Shown here one piece after another: positions 40,654-49,510 of a stretch of DNA of 64,000 bases. Where the stretch lies: assembly GCA_022710975.1 (NCBI GenBank), contig JAKLGA010000004.1, positions 124,001 to 188,000 on the forward strand, in the 5' to 3' direction. Origin of the DNA: Myxococcota bacterium (lineage in GTDB: Bacteria > Myxococcota > B64-G9). The notes below the pieces were generated by a model. That model had not been told where the DNA came from and searched no databases. It saw only the letters and a program-made list of their open reading frames with translations. The position numbers were made by a program, and so were the translations under genes. Within the stretch, counting starts at the first letter, position 1. Every line of letters begins with the position of its first letter.

Positions 40654-41838
40654 ATGAAACCGTCGAAGCCGATCGTGTTCGTCCCGGGCATCAAGGGCAG
40701 CGGGCTCGAGAACTCCTACCCCATGGAGCCGGCCACCACCTGGTCTGCCTGGCGGGCCGTGGCGGGCGGGTCGCTGAAGAGCCTGCTGCTCGACCTCCAG
40801 GGCGAGGTGGACGAGTGGGACGACGTGGTGAACCGCCCGACCCAGGCGCTCCACATCGCCTACGCGAAGTTCGTCGAGGGCCTGCGCGGCCGGCTCGAGG
40901 TGCCGATCTACGTGTTCCCCTACGACTGGCGCCTGTCCTGCGGGGAGAACGGCCGCCGCCTGGCGTCCTTCGTCGAGCACCTGCGCAAGAAGCCCATGCA
41001 CGCGCTGCCCGGCTGGCGGAAGGCCGGAGGCCTGGTCGACCTGGTGTGCCACAGCATGGGCGGCCTGGTCGCGCGCGCGGCGCTCCAGGAGTGGGGCAGG
41101 GCGCGCGGGGAGCGCCCGCCCGTGGGCAACCTGGTGTTCATCGCCACCCCGCACCTGGGCAGCCTGGACTCGGTCAAGGCCATGATCGTGGGCGACACCC
41201 CCATCCTCGACTTCCGCAAGGAGCTGCGGAAGCTCGCCCGCTCCCTGCCCTCGGTGTACGAGCTGCTGCCGCGCTTCGAGGCCCCGGTCGTGGCGAAGGG
41301 GGCCCCGCGGACCGCGCTCGAGGTCTTCGACCTCAGGAGCTGGCAGTCCAACGTGACCAGCCCGTCCGACGAGCTGCTGTTCGTGCTCCAGCGGCGGCTC
41401 GACGAGGCCAGGCGGTTCCTGGAGGAGCTGCCCTGGCCGGACGACAGGGACTGCAAGGTCCAGGGCAAGGTCTTCAGCGTGTACGGGGTGCGGGAGGGCT
41501 CGACCCTGGTCCAGGTGCCCGTGGACACCCGGCGCGCCGACCCGAAGATGCTCTACCTGTTCGACGAGGCGAAGAAGGGCGCGGGCGACGAGGTGGTGCC
41601 GGTGGTCTCCGCCATCCCCGACGCGCTCGGCGGCGTCCGGGTGGCCGTGCCCTACTCGGACGCGGGCTTCTGGCCGTCCGAGCTCCCGGCCAGGGTGTCG
41701 TTCCACGCCTTCCTCTGCGCGCTGGACGAGGTGCAGACCATGGTTGGCCGCTTCCTGGAGTCCCCCAGCACCCGCAAGCTGGAGAAGATGCAGCCCATCA
41801 ACCTGAGGCTGGGGCTCGGCGCTCCGGCGGCGCGCTGA
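40654..41838 (+). CDS. LCAT/PGAP1-like lipase or acyltransferase
   Basis: This 394-residue protein has no signal peptide. VFVPGIKGSGL at the start is the oxyanion-hole region, FPYDWRLS (about 88-95) is the LCAT/PDAT hallmark, and the nucleophile elbow is V-C-H-S134-M-G-G. NLVFIATPHLGS follows as in PGAP1 lipases. The catalytic Asp and His cannot be fixed; candidates are in KKGAGDEVVPVVSA and ARVSFHAFL. It should act on acyl esters, perhaps membrane lipids. Third gene of the operon with the OmpA-like and membrane genes. The ribosome-binding site is AGAGGGGG. Confidence 0.85.
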   Translation: MKPSKPIVFVPGIKGSGLENSYPMEPATTWSAWRAVAGGSLKSLLLDLQGEVDEWDDVVNRPTQALHIAYAKFVEGLRGRLEVPIYVFPYDWRLSCGENGRRLASFVEHLRKKPMHALPGWRKAGGLVDLVCHSMGGLVARAALQEWGRARGERPPVGNLVFIATPHLGSLDSVKAMIVGDTPILDFRKELRKLARSLPSVYELLPRFEAPVVAKGAPRTALEVFDLRSWQSNVTSPSDELLFVLQRRLDEARRFLEELPWPDDRDCKVQGKVFSVYGVREGSTLVQVPVDTRRADPKMLYLFDEAKKGAGDEVVPVVSAIPDALGGVRVAVPYSDAGFWPSELPARVSFHAFLCALDEVQTMVGRFLESPSTRKLEKMQPINLRLGLGAPAAR

Positions 41839-41876
41839 GGGCCGCAGGGCGGGCGAGCCAGGCCTCGCCTCGCGGG

Positions 41877-41897
41877 TGGATGGCACTACTCAGCGTG
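41877..41897 (+). repeat. Short intergenic repeat overlapping a gene end
   Basis: GTGGATGGCACTACTCAGCG is a degenerate copy of the GGTGGCTGGCACCATTCAGCG motif. It provides the stop codon and last codons of the convergent membrane-protein gene at 41890-42858. Confidence 0.55.
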
Positions 41898-42858
41898 CCG
41901 GTTGTGAAGTTGATGCGATGGCTATCGCCACAGTTCGGACCAAGATGCCCAGAAATGGACCGTGGCAAGCGCTGCCTTTGGTCTGGATAGGTAACAATTC
42001 AACAGTTCTTGTCCCTACTATCTCCAAACTATCTCTGCTGCCAAGGTTTACATATACAAATGGTGGACACGCTTCGTTCCTGGAGCTAGGATTAGCAAGT
42101 ATGAGATTATCGCCCGATCTATCTATGATAATGGCTGGCTTGCCAGCCCACACGACAACAGGATATGAACGCAGATCTCTTGCGGATGAAATTCCATAGA
42201 AGAAGAATAGACAGGCAAGCATGGCACTGGCAGTAATTGCACTTGCAGCATAGGACTTCTTTCTTGTGGCTCTTGCCATTGCCCCTAGTCTGTCTAGGAA
42301 TCCAGCCATACCAGCCATACCAGATTCGTTACTGTCCGCAGTCGCGCTTGACGGCTCTCTGTCGATTGCCAATATAACGATAGAGAACATCGATACTAAT
42401 CCCAGAATAATTGACGGGATAGATGGTGAGAAGAGTATCCAGAATGTAGGAATATAGTATTCTCCAAGGGTCAGTAGACCCATGAGTAGATCTATTGCCC
42501 AAACAAGCAGTACACCGACGATATAGAATCCTGCGATTAGGAATGTCGCGGTGCTTCTCATTCTGCTTAGTTGCTTCCATAATCCGATTCCAAACAACCA
42601 TTGACAGGCAGCGAGACTTATAAAAACTAAACCGCTGGCCACCCAAAGTACATCACTTAGCTCGACATACAGAAGTCTCATGGGAATTCTCAAATATTGG
42701 AAGACTCCTAATTTATATACAAATACACACAAATATGCGCCGGAAGTAACTAGTGCAAGAACCAGAGCTTCCAAACCTAATAGTTTGCCGAGGCTGTCTG
42801 GATCTGGCTGGCGACCATCTTCTTCAGAGCGGACTTTGACTTCCCTAGGGCATTCCAT
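41890..42858 (-). CDS. Five-helix membrane protein, AT-rich
   Basis: This 322-residue protein has membrane helices at about 26-51, 69-91, 101-129, 135-163 and 207-225. A soluble C-terminal tail (about 226-322) reads like a small beta domain (SYPVVVWAGKPAIIIDRSGD, LILANPSSRN, FVYVNLGSRD, TVELLPIQT). The start ATG at 42858 has GGGAGGG upstream. It is far less GC-rich than the operon to its left, so it is probably acquired. It could be a membrane effector next to the GmrSD-like gene 71 bp upstream; this is inference from position only. Confidence 0.7.
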   Translation of the reverse strand: MECPREVKVRSEEDGRQPDPDSLGKLLGLEALVLALVTSGAYLCVFVYKLGVFQYLRIPMRLLYVELSDVLWVASGLVFISLAACQWLFGIGLWKQLSRMRSTATFLIAGFYIVGVLLVWAIDLLMGLLTLGEYYIPTFWILFSPSIPSIILGLVSMFSIVILAIDREPSSATADSNESGMAGMAGFLDRLGAMARATRKKSYAASAITASAMLACLFFFYGISSARDLRSYPVVVWAGKPAIIIDRSGDNLILANPSSRNEACPPFVYVNLGSRDSLEIVGTRTVELLPIQTKGSACHGPFLGILVRTVAIAIASTSQPAR

Positions 42859-42903
42859 TCACATCCCTCCCAATTAGTGGCGGTCCTGTGCTACTGATGC
42901 TGG

Positions 42904-42920
42904 TAGGTGGCACCGTTCAG
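42904..42920 (+). repeat. Short intergenic repeat
   Basis: GGTGGCACCGTTCAGTTAGG matches the GGTGGCTGGCACCATTCAGCGG motif in part. It lies between the membrane gene and the GmrSD-like gene, at the edge of an AT-rich block. Confidence 0.45.
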
Positions 42921-42929
42921 TTAGGTTCT

Positions 42930-44618
42930 TTATACTAATGGCCATGCCTTGACGCCGAGTTCGGCTAGTTTTTTCTGGCGGTCCTCGATTTCCTTAGATG
43001 TCCAACTTTTTGGTTTTCCTGCAATCTTCGTCAACTTGAAGCTTGATGCCGCAAGTATAGGTTTCTTGTCCTCGAAGGAACTATTGCCAAGTCCACTGTT
43101 TACCCCAACTGCAAGAAGAGCAAGATTACCGAGCCTGTTATGGAATGCGGCTATCTCCTCATCATTGAAAGTGCTCCAAGACTTATCTGGTTTGCGGGGT
43201 AGAATATGTTCTAGATTGACCTCTTCTTGATTGGCATTTGGAACAAGTTCAGGCTGTTTTTCGCCTGTGAACTGTCTCTCCAGAACCTGGAGGTAGTACC
43301 TAGCAAACGGCGCCTTTGTGACTCTGGCAACTTGAAGTGCCGCCTCAAACTCACTATCTCGAGGTACAACTGTTGCCAGTGTAGTAGATAGCTGCTTGGA
43401 ATTCCTAATAACTCCATCTCTGACAGCTTTAGCAGCGTCAGCATAGTGCTTTTCCATCGTTCCGCCACCGAGGCCGCCGGCAATAATTAGACGGACGCTC
43501 CAAGAAACCATCAGACGCAATGTTGCAGTAATCTCCTTCTCGTTGAATTTTGCTAGAGTTGCAAGAAGAAGCGGTCGTATCTGCACCATTCCAAGTGAGT
43601 TTATCGTGGCCATGTGGCCTTTTGCCGTGGCTCCATATTGTTGCCAAAGCGCATGATCGGTATTTAGGATTGCTGCATACATTTTTGCGCCAATTGCCAA
43701 TTCCTTTGCGAAGTCAACAGCGGACTGCTTGCTTGATGTCTCTTTCTTTATTTCCGAGTACAGCTCCTTCTGCCGCGTCGCGCCATATTTAGAAGACCAC
43801 AAATGTCGAATGAACTCCACAACGATCCCTTCATTTTGCACTGCATCAAGCGTCGCGAGCATTTCAACCCAGCTCTGTTTTACTTCTGAAAGTCTATCCT
43901 CTGAAAGTCTGAACAAGAAGTTTTTTAGCAGGTCGGAGATTGCAAGATCAAGTCCACGATCATTCAAAGTCTCAAAGATGATAAATGCGTTTGCATCATC
44001 AGGAACCCTCACCCATATTACGCGAACGTGCTCATCTATATAGTCTTTCAACTCACCCAGCCGTGCTACTTTGTCGCTGCTTGTCCCCACCCAATGCTGA
44101 ACATGTGCATTGGCAAGGCCGATGGCACAGGCAATCCGTCGGTGAGACTCCTTTGTTGGCTTTTCTTCTCGATCTGGGCTCTCTGGAGATGAAAGCACTC
44201 GCTTATGAAAGAAATCGTGATCGATCTCGTTCAAGCAAAGACGGCCTTTACGTTCTTGGGTCCGAAAGTCAACGTTAACTAGGTATTTTTGCTCAAGCTG
44301 TGCGGCACGTTTTGGATCACCATTAGAAAACAGCCAATCTCTCATCGCACCGACCAGTATTGCTATTGATGCAAGCCGTTGCTGTCCGTCGACGACCTCA
44401 AGCTCAACATCGGTTCCTTTTGTGACAACGATCGAACCAACAAAGTAATCCTTCTCTTTTGCTGACAGTGCCGTTGTGATGTCTTGATAGAGGTCTCGGA
44501 TGTGAACTTCTTCCCAGGCATACGATCGTTGGTAGATTGGGACCTGGAGAACGTTGTCGGCCAGTGCATGCCCAATGGATTCCAGTTCGATCCTCAGCTC
44601 TTCGATTTGGCGACCCAT
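42930..44618 (-). CDS. GmrSD-like DUF262/DUF1524 protein (type IV restriction-like)
   Basis: This is a 562-residue protein. The N-terminal DUF262 domain has VPIYQRSYAWEEVHIRDLYQ (about 28-47) and VVDGQQRLASIA (about 75), a ParB/sulfiredoxin-like nucleotide-binding core. FIIFETLNDRGLDL follows near residue 215. The C-terminal DUF1524 domain has the HNH-type nuclease signature NLEHILPRKP (about 475) and FHNRLGNLALL. Such proteins cleave modified phage DNA using NTP, or act as other phage-defence nucleases. The start ATG at 44618 has AGGAG ten bases upstream. It is AT-rich relative to the chromosome. It lies downstream of two small genes on the same strand. Confidence 0.9.
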   Translation of the reverse strand: MGRQIEELRIELESIGHALADNVLQVPIYQRSYAWEEVHIRDLYQDITTALSAKEKDYFVGSIVVTKGTDVELEVVDGQQRLASIAILVGAMRDWLFSNGDPKRAAQLEQKYLVNVDFRTQERKGRLCLNEIDHDFFHKRVLSSPESPDREEKPTKESHRRIACAIGLANAHVQHWVGTSSDKVARLGELKDYIDEHVRVIWVRVPDDANAFIIFETLNDRGLDLAISDLLKNFLFRLSEDRLSEVKQSWVEMLATLDAVQNEGIVVEFIRHLWSSKYGATRQKELYSEIKKETSSKQSAVDFAKELAIGAKMYAAILNTDHALWQQYGATAKGHMATINSLGMVQIRPLLLATLAKFNEKEITATLRLMVSWSVRLIIAGGLGGGTMEKHYADAAKAVRDGVIRNSKQLSTTLATVVPRDSEFEAALQVARVTKAPFARYYLQVLERQFTGEKQPELVPNANQEEVNLEHILPRKPDKSWSTFNDEEIAAFHNRLGNLALLAVGVNSGLGNSSFEDKKPILAASSFKLTKIAGKPKSWTSKEIEDRQKKLAELGVKAWPLV

Positions 44619-44889
44619 AGTTTCTGAACTCCTAGAGAAATGGGGGCTGGGCAAGATCCGCCACCGCCTCTTAATCCAGCTACTCCTTATCAAGCCCCTG
44701 AATAGTGCGGTTGTTCTCCATCACCATTCTCACTATTTGGACCGACGCACTCGCCGAGATCTAGGCCTCGGTCTCCAGGGGCGCGGTTACCTTTGTGCGG
44801 AGCAGGAATGAGAAGCGCTGCTGCCTCTGCTGGTTCCAGTGCATTGGAGAGAACGTTCAGTCCCCTACCATCGAGAAGGTATGGTTGAA

Positions 44890-45255
44890 TCAGGTCCAAG
44901 TGCGCAACCAGGCAAGAAGATGACCCTTGCTGGGATCTTGAAGTGCCTCTGCCTTGGTAAACAATCGACCTGCCCGAAGTATCTTGAACCTTGTTGAAAG
45001 TCGCGAGCCTTCCGTCAGTTTCACTTCGACAAGAATATCGGCGTGTTGTAGTTTTTTCTGACCCTTCTTGATCGGGTTCCGTGCTCGGTCCGTGCTCCGC
45101 ACTTCGAATCTGTACCACCGGTTCTTTGCACGGTCGTAGCAGGCAGCATCCTCCACCCACTTGCCTGCTCCGAAGACCTCCAATCCGTCGCGCGCAGCAA
45201 GGTATCTGACAAACGACTCTGCAACGTCAGCGAACCAGTCGTGGCTGTCATCCAT
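44890..45255 (-). CDS. Small protein, possible PD-(D/E)xK-like nuclease
   Basis: This 121-residue protein starts at ATG 45255 with GGAG six bases upstream. It is soluble, with no family I recognise. The stretch DAACYDRAKNRWYRFEVRST followed by ADILVEVKLTEG resembles the core of small restriction-like folds (acid, then E-x-K/R), but this is a weak reading. It lies 51 bp behind the zinc-ribbon gene. A 271-bp gap separates it from the GmrSD-like gene; I see nothing recognisable in that gap. Confidence 0.55.
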   Translation of the reverse strand: MDDSHDWFADVAESFVRYLAARDGLEVFGAGKWVEDAACYDRAKNRWYRFEVRSTDRARNPIKKGQKKLQHADILVEVKLTEGSRLSTRFKILRAGRLFTKAEALQDPSKGHLLAWLRTWT

Positions 45256-45306
45256 GAGCATCTCCGCAAGTTCGATGCCGTGGTGTACGACCGAGTGTTA
45301 GGACTG

Positions 45307-45501
45307 CTAGCGGTGGATTTCCCTCCAACGATGACCGCAGTCGTGGCACTCCCAGAAATAGGTCCACGCAAGATCGTCTCCATCTTTTTGTGGGTATGGA
45401 TTCGGCTGGCCGGATTTTACCAGACCAACATTGCTGCTGTTGCATTTTGGACAACGTGGTTTCTTAACACTAGGCGGCTCTCTTTTTTGAGAAGCTTGCA
45501 T
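45307..45501 (-). CDS. Small zinc-ribbon protein
   Basis: This 64-residue protein has two Cys pairs, C17-P-K-C20 and C52-H-D-C55, that make a zinc ribbon (PRCPKCNSSNV and YFWECHDCGHRW). The start ATG at 45501 has AAGGAG nine bases upstream. Such small ribbons are DNA-binding or protein-contact modules. It is the first gene of a run with the 121-residue protein and the GmrSD-like gene. Short length but clear signature. Confidence 0.7.
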   Translation of the reverse strand: MQASQKREPPSVKKPRCPKCNSSNVGLVKSGQPNPYPQKDGDDLAWTYFWECHDCGHRWREIHR

Positions 45502-45608
45502 TGATATTTACTCCTTCGTCAGGGGTTAGGGATAGAGTTGTACATGTTTCAGAGCATGTGTAATATCGAGTCGCTGCGCTGTCATTTGCGATTGTAGCCT
45601 GCCATGTA

Positions 45609-46619
45609 TTACTCGTTTGGCTTGGCGGCCTTCTTCCCTAGGTACTCATCCCCGAAGTCGATGGCCACCTCGGTCCAGAGCGGCAGGTGGTCGCTCATCT
45701 TGTAGGTGCGCCACGTTCGGTACCTCTTCGCGTTGCTCTGCTTGTACGCCTTTTCTTCTCCGTCCCGGTAGACGTGCTTGTAGAAGTCGAACACTCCCCC
45801 TTGGGCATTGTCGATCTTGTTGTCCTTGTTCGACGAGAGGAAAGCGATCTGATCGAAGGGTTTGGTGCGGTCAACATTGGTTTTCAGGCCGCTGATGGCC
45901 GCTGGCGCATCGAACGCCTTCTCCAGTTCCTTGAATGTCTCGTCCTCGTCCGAGAATATGTTGAAGTCGCCCAGCAGAATCACATTGCGGGCCCAGTGGT
46001 CCTTGTCCTTGACCCGCGCCTTGAGGAGCTTCACCAGATCCTTCATCTCCTCCAGGCGCTGAGGGTCGTCGGGCTTGGATGCGCCGTAGTAGAGGTGCCC
46101 AGTGACCAGGGAGAACTTGAACCAACCCGCACGGAAGCCCACCAGGTAAGGAGAGCGTGCGAATGCCTTGGGGAGGACCAGCTTGCTGCCCTTCTTAACG
46201 CTCGGGCCGGCCAGCTCGCCCGCCAGCCCGCCGAACCTCACCTTGCGCTCGTCGTACAGGAAGGCCAGCCGCTCCGCGTTACCGGCCTGGCCCTGGGTCA
46301 CGTCGGTGACCAGGTACTTCCACCAGCCGCCCAGGATGTTCATCAGCCGGTCCAGCGCGTCGAGGTTGCCCCGCACCTCCTGGACCGCCACCAGGTCGAA
46401 GGCCGAGATCACCTCGGCCAGGTAGAAGAGCGGCTCCGGCTCCCGGCCGCCCGACTTGGTCCCGCCGAACTCGCGGATGTTCCACGAGGCCAGCAGCAGC
46501 TTCGAGTCCAGGGTCTTGGCCGGGACCTCCGCCCGGAGCGCCGTGCGCAGCCGGATCAGCCCCTCGGCCGTGCGCCGGTCCTCGGCCCTCTTGCTGTTCA
46601 GCGAGTGGTAGAAAGGCAT
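45609..46619 (-). CDS. Endonuclease/exonuclease/phosphatase (EEP) family protein
   Basis: This 336-residue protein carries the DNase I-like fold: SWNIREFG (about 45, Asn ligand), VAVQEVRG (about 80, catalytic Glu), VTGHLYYG, LLGDFNIFS (about 218, Asp/Asn) and KMSDHLPLWTEV (about 312, Asp-His). No signal peptide, so it is probably cytoplasmic. The activity could be on DNA, RNA or phosphoinositide-like esters. The lower-GC 3' half and GC-rich 5' half are noticeable. The start ATG is preceded by GAGGGGG. Confidence 0.85.
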   Translation of the reverse strand: MPFYHSLNSKRAEDRRTAEGLIRLRTALRAEVPAKTLDSKLLLASWNIREFGGTKSGGREPEPLFYLAEVISAFDLVAVQEVRGNLDALDRLMNILGGWWKYLVTDVTQGQAGNAERLAFLYDERKVRFGGLAGELAGPSVKKGSKLVLPKAFARSPYLVGFRAGWFKFSLVTGHLYYGASKPDDPQRLEEMKDLVKLLKARVKDKDHWARNVILLGDFNIFSDEDETFKELEKAFDAPAAISGLKTNVDRTKPFDQIAFLSSNKDNKIDNAQGGVFDFYKHVYRDGEEKAYKQSNAKRYRTWRTYKMSDHLPLWTEVAIDFGDEYLGKKAAKPNE

Positions 46620-46889
46620 CCCATCCCCCTCTCCTCCGCCTCCAGGCCATCAGCCCCCTGCGGCAGAGATGTTTTGTCGCGACCCAGCGTACTGCATTCC
46701 TGGCCGGCTCGGACCGGAAACTCGAGGGTCATTGCCAGAAGTTACATTTGTCACGCCGCCTCGGTGTTTCACTTGATCGGTCTCCTCGCCGGGTCCCCGT
46801 ATGCGCTCGGCGGCCGGCAGCGTCGGGGCGCCGCCGAAAAGTGGATCGATCCGTGACGCACCCTCGCGCGTTTCCGACTCACCCTAGGG
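46620..46889. other. Gene-free stretch before the 21-bp array
   Basis: No convincing gene on either strand. It should hold the promoter of the EEP gene (minus strand), but I could not fix one. Confidence 0.5.
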
Positions 46890-47410
46890 GAGGCGTGACG
46901 GAGTTGGGCGAATGTCTGACGCTGCTGGGGGCATGTCTGGCGTAGGTGGGCGCATGTCTGGCGTACCCTCGAGCATGCGTGACGCGCCCTCGCCGATGCG
47001 TGACGCGGATCCGGACGTTTCGGACCGAGGTGCGTGGAGTTCGAATTCTGGTCGGCGGATGTCTGACGCGGTTGGGCCGATTTCGAACCTGGTGTCAGGC
47101 AGGTTCCGAGGTGTCTGGTCGAGTTCAACCCTGCGCGCGGCAGGAGGCCGCCCGACCTCCGGACAAGCGTGACGGACCTCGGCGCAGTTCGATCCAGCCT
47201 CTCTGCAAGTGCCGCTGACCTGGCCGCACCTCGATCCCACCTCCCGCTGAGTCGATCGGACCTGCGTGCATGTCGAACTCACCTCGCCGGACTTCGATCT
47301 CTTCTCCGCGCGGTTCGATCCGACCTTCCTGGACCCGCCGTTCACCTCTCCGCGAGTGGATCGGACCTCTCCGCGGTTCGATCCCGCCTCCGTCCGATTC
47401 GCGCGGATCT
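46890..47410. repeat. Degenerate tandem array, 21-bp period, about 25 units
   Basis: Anchor bases recur every 21 positions: TGAC/TGGC at 46896, 46917, 46938, 46959, 46980, 47001 and on to 47085; then TTCGATC-type anchors at 47233, 47254, 47275, 47296, 47317, 47338, 47359, 47380 and 47401. Units look like GCATGTCTGGCGTAGGTGGG in the left part and CGGTTCGATCCGACCTCTCC in the right part. The period is a whole number of codons (seven). On the plus strand the right part reads DLxAVRS heptads, while the same frame of the left part has TGA stops at a fixed heptad position. Confidence 0.85.
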
Positions 47411-47540
47411 GGCTGGAGGTCCCGCCGGCTCGCGGAGGAGGTTGGCGCGAGGAGGGCAATGCCCGCCGGGTCTGGACGAGGTTCGCGCAGACCCGGCGGG
47501 CAGGTGAGGGAAGTTGTCTGTTACCCGTGGTTCCCTCCTT

Positions 47541-48386
47541 TCAACCCACGGGCACCGGGGCAGGGATCGGCCCGACCGGGAGCGGCGAGCTCGGGCCAGG
47601 GGACTTCGGCTCGGGCTGCGCGGGCTTCGGCTCCTGGCCGAGATCCTTCTTGTTCCGGTTCAGCCGCCGCAGCAGGTAGCCCTCGGCGCGCACCTGGTCG
47701 CCCGCGTCCATGAAGCACGCGCGTCCGACCTGGGACAGCAGGCGCAGGTTGGTGTAGGCGCGGCCGTCCAGCTCGTCGAGCGTCATGGTCTTGCCCTTGG
47801 AGCGCTCCTTGAGGTTCTTCTTGGCCTCGGCGTGGGTGGTGACCAGCCCGATGGCGCGGTCGAGCTTCTCGATCAGCCCCTTCCTCGCCGGCTCGCCGTC
47901 CTGGGCCGGGGCGAAGTCGGGCTGGCCGAGCAGCGCGCGCAACCCCTCGAGCCTGGCGCGCAGCACGGCCGGGTCGTTGTTGAGCTTGCCGCCCAGGGCC
48001 TTGACCAGGTGGGTCAGCTCGGTCACCCGCTCCTGGGTGGTCTTGGGGTCCTCCCCGGCGGGCACCTGCCTGCGGGAGATGGCGACCAGGGCCATGGAGA
48101 TGCCCTTGCGGAGCGCGAGCCGGCCCTCCTTGAAGGCCAGGCCCTCGCTCATACGGGCGCCCTTCTTGGCCCCGCGCACCTCGCTCTTGGCGGCGCTCTC
48201 GGCCCGGAGCTGGTCGCGGAACGCGACCAGCTCGTCGAGCATGGCCCTGGAGTAGCCGCCGGTCTCCAGGGTGGAGAGATCCGCGGTGGCCATGGGGATG
48301 AGGCGATCGGTCTCGTTGACGATCTCCTCGCTCGAGAACCTCCGCCCCACCTTGGCGAAGTCCTCACGGGTTACGGGGACGAACAT
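47541..48386 (-). CDS. Helical protein of unknown function
   Basis: This 281-residue protein starts at ATG 48386 with GGAGG six bases upstream. It is charged and almost wholly helical (LDELVAFRDQLRAESAAKSE, AVLRARLEGLRALLGQPD, YTNLRLLSQVGRACFMDAGD), with a short Pro-rich tail (KSPGPSSPLPVGPIPAPVPVG). No signal or membrane segment. I recognise no family. GC and codon use are native. It lies beside the 21-bp array. Confidence 0.65.
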   Translation of the reverse strand: MFVPVTREDFAKVGRRFSSEEIVNETDRLIPMATADLSTLETGGYSRAMLDELVAFRDQLRAESAAKSEVRGAKKGARMSEGLAFKEGRLALRKGISMALVAISRRQVPAGEDPKTTQERVTELTHLVKALGGKLNNDPAVLRARLEGLRALLGQPDFAPAQDGEPARKGLIEKLDRAIGLVTTHAEAKKNLKERSKGKTMTLDELDGRAYTNLRLLSQVGRACFMDAGDQVRAEGYLLRRLNRNKKDLGQEPKPAQPEPKSPGPSSPLPVGPIPAPVPVG

Positions 48387-48726
48387 GACGCACCTCCACT
48401 GTTCGGCGCTCCTGCGCCGGTGTTTGGTTCCCCTGTCGGGTGAACCGCGTTTGGGGACGCGGAGGCCAGGAGCAACCCGTGTGCCAACTTTTCCGGCTGC
48501 GCGGCGGCCGAAGGCCAGCGCGGAGGGTTTTCCCTGGCTCTTCAGTGGGCTATAAGCCAGGTGACGCGCCCTGTCCTGGCTCTGCACGCCGCACGCAGCG
48601 CGCCGCACGTTTCTTCCCGTGTCCGGATTCCGGTCACGTTCATTATCAGGGCCGGTTTTCTTTATCGGCCCACCCAGAGCCGGTGGTATTTTGGGGGGCG
48701 AAGGTGGCGAGGAGGAGGGTGGGGAC
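48387..48726. other. Gap between divergent genes with an imperfect dyad
   Basis: No gene seen. GGTTC at 48426-48430 and GAACC at 48442-48446 flank CCCCTGTCGGG, giving an imperfect inverted repeat near the start of the helical-protein gene. It may be a regulator site. The promoters of both flanking genes must lie here. Confidence 0.35.
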
Positions 48727-49413
48727 ATGGATCAGGTGATCGAGCTCGAGCTGATGGACGAGTTCCTCGAGGTATGGTTCTGCTTCGGCCCTCACGGCGC
48801 CTTGGACGGTCTCTCAGGGCCGAAGAGCCAGGCGACCGCAAGCTTCGTGATCCTGTCCGAGCAGCCTGAGGTCCAGGGTCCGCGGCTGCGCTTCCGCGCC
48901 TCCAGGGCGAGCCTGCAGGCCGTGGCCCCGAATCCTGGGACCGGGGTGGGCAAGGCGCGGGTGGTCCTGGTGCTCGCGGACCCCGAGGTCCCGGCCCCGC
49001 TGCGGAGCCTGTTCGAGCCAGGCGTGGAGGAGGAAGGCGGGGACGAGCGCTTCCTGGCGAGCCTGCCACGCCGCGGGCACTTCGGCTCGATCGGCCTGGC
49101 AAGGCAGCTCCTCTGCCAGGTCCGGCGGACCGTGAAGGGCGAGCTCGTGCGGAGCGAGGACGGGCAGATCTGGACGAACGAGCCGGGGCGGGAGTGGGCG
49201 ATCAAGTACCAGCCGCGGAAGCGCGACTTCCTGGTGAGCATCCACGGCAGCCCGGCGGAGCACCTGGAGGTGGCGCGGGAGCAGGTCCAGATCAAGGACG
49301 TCGATCTCAAGCCCAACCGGTCGAAGTACACGCGGTTCTACCTGGCGGATGAGGACGAGGTGGAGGACGCGATCCGGCTGATCAAGAACGCGGCGAGGCT
49401 TCGCCAACGTTGA
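48727..49413 (+). CDS. Unrecognised soluble protein
   Basis: This 228-residue protein starts at ATG 48727 behind a GGAGGAGGGTGGGG stretch. It has no signal or membrane segment. The C-terminal part (KRDFLVSIHGSPAEHLEVAR, then YTRFYLADEDEVEDAIRLIK) looks like a small alpha/beta domain. Family not recognised. It is divergent from the helical-protein gene and is the last clearly native GC-rich gene before the AT-rich island. Confidence 0.65.
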   Translation: MDQVIELELMDEFLEVWFCFGPHGALDGLSGPKSQATASFVILSEQPEVQGPRLRFRASRASLQAVAPNPGTGVGKARVVLVLADPEVPAPLRSLFEPGVEEEGGDERFLASLPRRGHFGSIGLARQLLCQVRRTVKGELVRSEDGQIWTNEPGREWAIKYQPRKRDFLVSIHGSPAEHLEVAREQVQIKDVDLKPNRSKYTRFYLADEDEVEDAIRLIKNAARLRQR

Positions 49414-49440
49414 TCGGCCCCTTCCGCCTTCAAAGCACTC

Positions 49441-49510
49441 CTCCTGCAGGTGGCTGGCACTTTTCCGGGGGCAGGAGGCACAGTGGTTACAGTTGGCTGG
49501 CTGGCACATG
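49441..49510 (+). repeat. Short intergenic repeats at the island edge
   Basis: CTGCAGGTGGCTGGCACTTT and a second GGCTGGCTGGCACA about 45 bases on belong to the family seen at 25319 and 34392. They mark the left border of the AT-rich block. Confidence 0.6.

Noticed and set aside
44690-45160. 157-codon minus-strand frame next to the zinc-ribbon gene
   Set aside because: Overlaps the better 121-residue frame and has no ribosome-binding site.
46884-47459. 191-codon minus-strand frame of heptads (GSNRGEV type) in the 21-bp array
   Set aside because: Open only because the array is GC-rich. Different halves favour different frames and strands, and no start signal was found. Kept as a repeat.
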